A DNA stretch of 64,000 nt, taken from positions 86,384 to 150,383 of the forward strand of contig NZ_JANQCD010000007.1 of the NCBI RefSeq assembly GCF_026672275.1, written 5' to 3'. Made by a program: the position numbers and the translations under genes. Origin of the DNA: Marinifilum sp. D737 (GTDB lineage Bacteria > Bacteroidota > Bacteroidia > Bacteroidales > Marinifilaceae). The notes under the pieces were generated by a model. The model made no database searches and was not told the DNA's origin. It was given only the letters and a program-made list of their open reading frames with translations. Each line of letters starts with the position of its first letter. The stretch's first letter is position 1. Of the stretch, positions 63,078 to 64,000 are shown in pieces.

Positions 63078-63604
63078 TTAGTGGAACTCACAAAGGAAGA
63101 AGAATAACACCAGATAAAAGCTTTAAAGCTCGCCCTACAACCGATTTTGCAAAAGAGAACCTGTTTAATGTTTTAAATAACATTGTAGACATTGAAGATC
63201 TAAGTGTTCTTGATCTTTTTGGAGGTACAGGTGGCATTAGTTATGAATTTGCCTCCAGAGGAGCTGAGAAAGTAATATGCGTTGAATTAAATCATCGCCA
63301 TTTTGCTTTTATACAAAAAACAGTTCAGGAACTGGGATTAGATCAAATTCTTCCAATTAAATCGGATGTATTTCGTTTTGTGAAATCATGTCGCCAAAAG
63401 TTTGATATGATATTTGCAGACCCTCCATTTGATTTAAAAACCTTAAATACCATTCCTGATTTGATATTCGAAAAAGAATTATTGAATAAAAACGGCACTT
63501 TAATAGTTGAGCATGGATCTAAAAATGATTTCTCATCTCATCCAAATTTCACAGAAAAAAGAACCTACGGAAGTGTTAACTTTAGTTTTTTCGAATACAA
63601 ATAA
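63068..63604 (+). CDS. rsmD: 16S rRNA (guanine966-N2) methyltransferase, RsmD family, GTG start
   Basis: 178 residues. MRIVSGTHKGRRI is the standard RsmD opening, so the GTG at 63068 is the start; no ATG is possible upstream. SAM site VLDLFGGTGGISYEFASRGA; catalytic motif ADPPF (117-121). It methylates G966 of 16S rRNA. Its start overlaps the end of the DUF3822 gene by 10 bases, a frequent pairing in Bacteroidetes as far as I know. Confidence 0.93.
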   Translation: MRIVSGTHKGRRITPDKSFKARPTTDFAKENLFNVLNNIVDIEDLSVLDLFGGTGGISYEFASRGAEKVICVELNHRHFAFIQKTVQELGLDQILPIKSDVFRFVKSCRQKFDMIFADPPFDLKTLNTIPDLIFEKELLNKNGTLIVEHGSKNDFSSHPNFTEKRTYGSVNFSFFEYK

Positions 63605-63721
63605 TCAACCATTACCAACAAGTAAAAAAATAAGCATATTTTTATTAAAGTGTAACACACTCAAAACCGCTATATTACTGAGATTACTCAGTTTTTATCG
63701 CAAAAAAAACACCACTAGATA

Positions 63722-63751
63722 TTGCAAGTAAAAAAACTTGCATTATCTTTG
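63722..63751 (+). promoter_or_regulatory. Promoter of the tRNA-Asp genes
   Basis: TTG (63722-63724), a 19-bp spacer and TATCTTTG (63744-63751) fit the sigma-ABfr consensus well. The spacer contains the inverted repeat TGCAAGT-AAAAAA-ACTTGCA (63723-63742). Confidence 0.65.
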
Positions 63752-63770
63752 CATCGCTATCAAAAAAAAC

Positions 63771-63844
63771 GGTCTGGTAGTTCAGTTGGTTAGAATACAT
63801 GCCTGTCACGCATGGGGTCGCGAGTTCGAGTCTCGTCCAGACCG
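63771..63844 (+). tRNA. tRNA-Asp (anticodon GTC), copy 1
   Basis: 74 nt without CCA. Acceptor stem GGTCTGG/CCAGACC with discriminator G; D-arm with AGTTGGTTAGA; anticodon loop CTGTCAC with GTC; T-arm GCGAGTTCGAGTCTCGT. No CCA is encoded (CTA follows). Confidence 0.97.
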
Positions 63845-63921
63845 CTAAGAAGAGAAAGTTCTTTAAAATATTGAAACAAGAATAATCGAAGTTTAGGATT
63901 ATTTAAGAACAGTACCAATTT

Positions 63922-63995
63922 GGTCTGGTAGTTCAGTTGGTTAGAATACATGCCTGTCACGCATGGGGTCGCGAGTTCGAGTCTCGTCCAGACCG
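63922..63995 (+). tRNA. tRNA-Asp (anticodon GTC), copy 2
   Basis: Identical in sequence to copy 1, 77 bases downstream and probably in the same transcript. The three bases after the discriminator G are CCA (63996-63998), unlike in copy 1. Confidence 0.97.
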
Positions 63996-64000
63996 CCAAA

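Noticed and set aside
63771..63995. The two tRNA copies as direct repeats of an integrated element
   Set aside because: Both are complete tRNA genes only 77 bases apart with nothing between them; ordinary gene duplication explains it.

Overview
The window looks like a chromosomal segment of a low-GC marine-type member of the phylum Bacteroidetes, most likely Bacteroidales close to the Marinifilaceae; the genus is a guess. Support comes from Bacteroidetes-type -7 promoter boxes (TAnnTTTG) at many genes, a type IX secretion C-terminal domain, BlaI/M56 modules fused to CarboxypepD_reg and TonB domains, a GH92 mannosidase, SiaB/SiaC partners and family types such as DUF3822. I see no prophage, insertion sequence, CRISPR array or rRNA operon. 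Most genes are chromosomal housekeeping or envelope genes.

Layout. 1-1803 (-) is a GH92 glycosidase cut by the window edge. 1906-4974 (-) is a 1022-residue ABCG-like ABC protein with an extra N-terminal region. A paralogue of the same length lies at 32727-35795 (+). Between 4975 and 5526 are two similar, tandem, apparently independent small transcripts on the + strand, each with a -7 box and an intrinsic terminator. 5527-17004 (-) is a run of poorly known envelope genes: a LAS-type peptidase candidate, a SRPBCC protein, lipoproteins, a DsbD-like thioredoxin-fold protein lacking one active-site Cys, an M48 protease, a TPR-gluzincin, an orphan MlaD-domain lipoprotein and a YwqK/TPR protein. 17622-18443 is an FKBP lipoprotein.

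19007-24830 holds two BlaI-M56/TonB regulatory modules facing each other around thioredoxin and tag genes, each preceded by clear dyad operators that overlap the -7 box. 24988-31053 holds a membrane protein, a BamA-like outer-membrane protein whose likely start is ATT, a MATE transporter and a DPP-IV-type peptidase. 31301-35795 is a three-gene operon ending in the second ABC protein. 35872-43706 (mostly -) has SiaC/SiaB, a THUMP methyltransferase, an S41 protease, an HPt protein (+), guaA and a C1 peptidase. 43891-46818 is a type IX-secreted endonuclease I. 47371-50480 (-) is an rpsA-STAS-rnz operon. 50799-51371 is a PhnA-family protein.

52251-58785 (+) is a nucleotide-sugar cluster: ugd and a UDP-xylose synthase, then rfbA, rfbC, rfbD and a phosphohexomutase. 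It would feed UDP-glucuronate, UDP-xylose and dTDP-rhamnose into surface polysaccharide, with rfbB needed from elsewhere. 58830-60050 is a response regulator with a PP2C/SpoIIE phosphatase. With SiaB, SiaC, the STAS protein and the HPt protein it suggests a scattered phosphorelay/partner-switching network. The right end has a RecD-like helicase, a pilin-like protein, a DUF3822 protein with a perfect intrinsic terminator inside its coding region, rsmD and two identical tRNA-Asp genes.

The most novel-looking items are the tandem small RNAs at 5.25-5.53 kb, the terminator embedded in the DUF3822 gene, the paired BlaI operators carrying opposed promoter boxes, and the duplicated ABC architecture.
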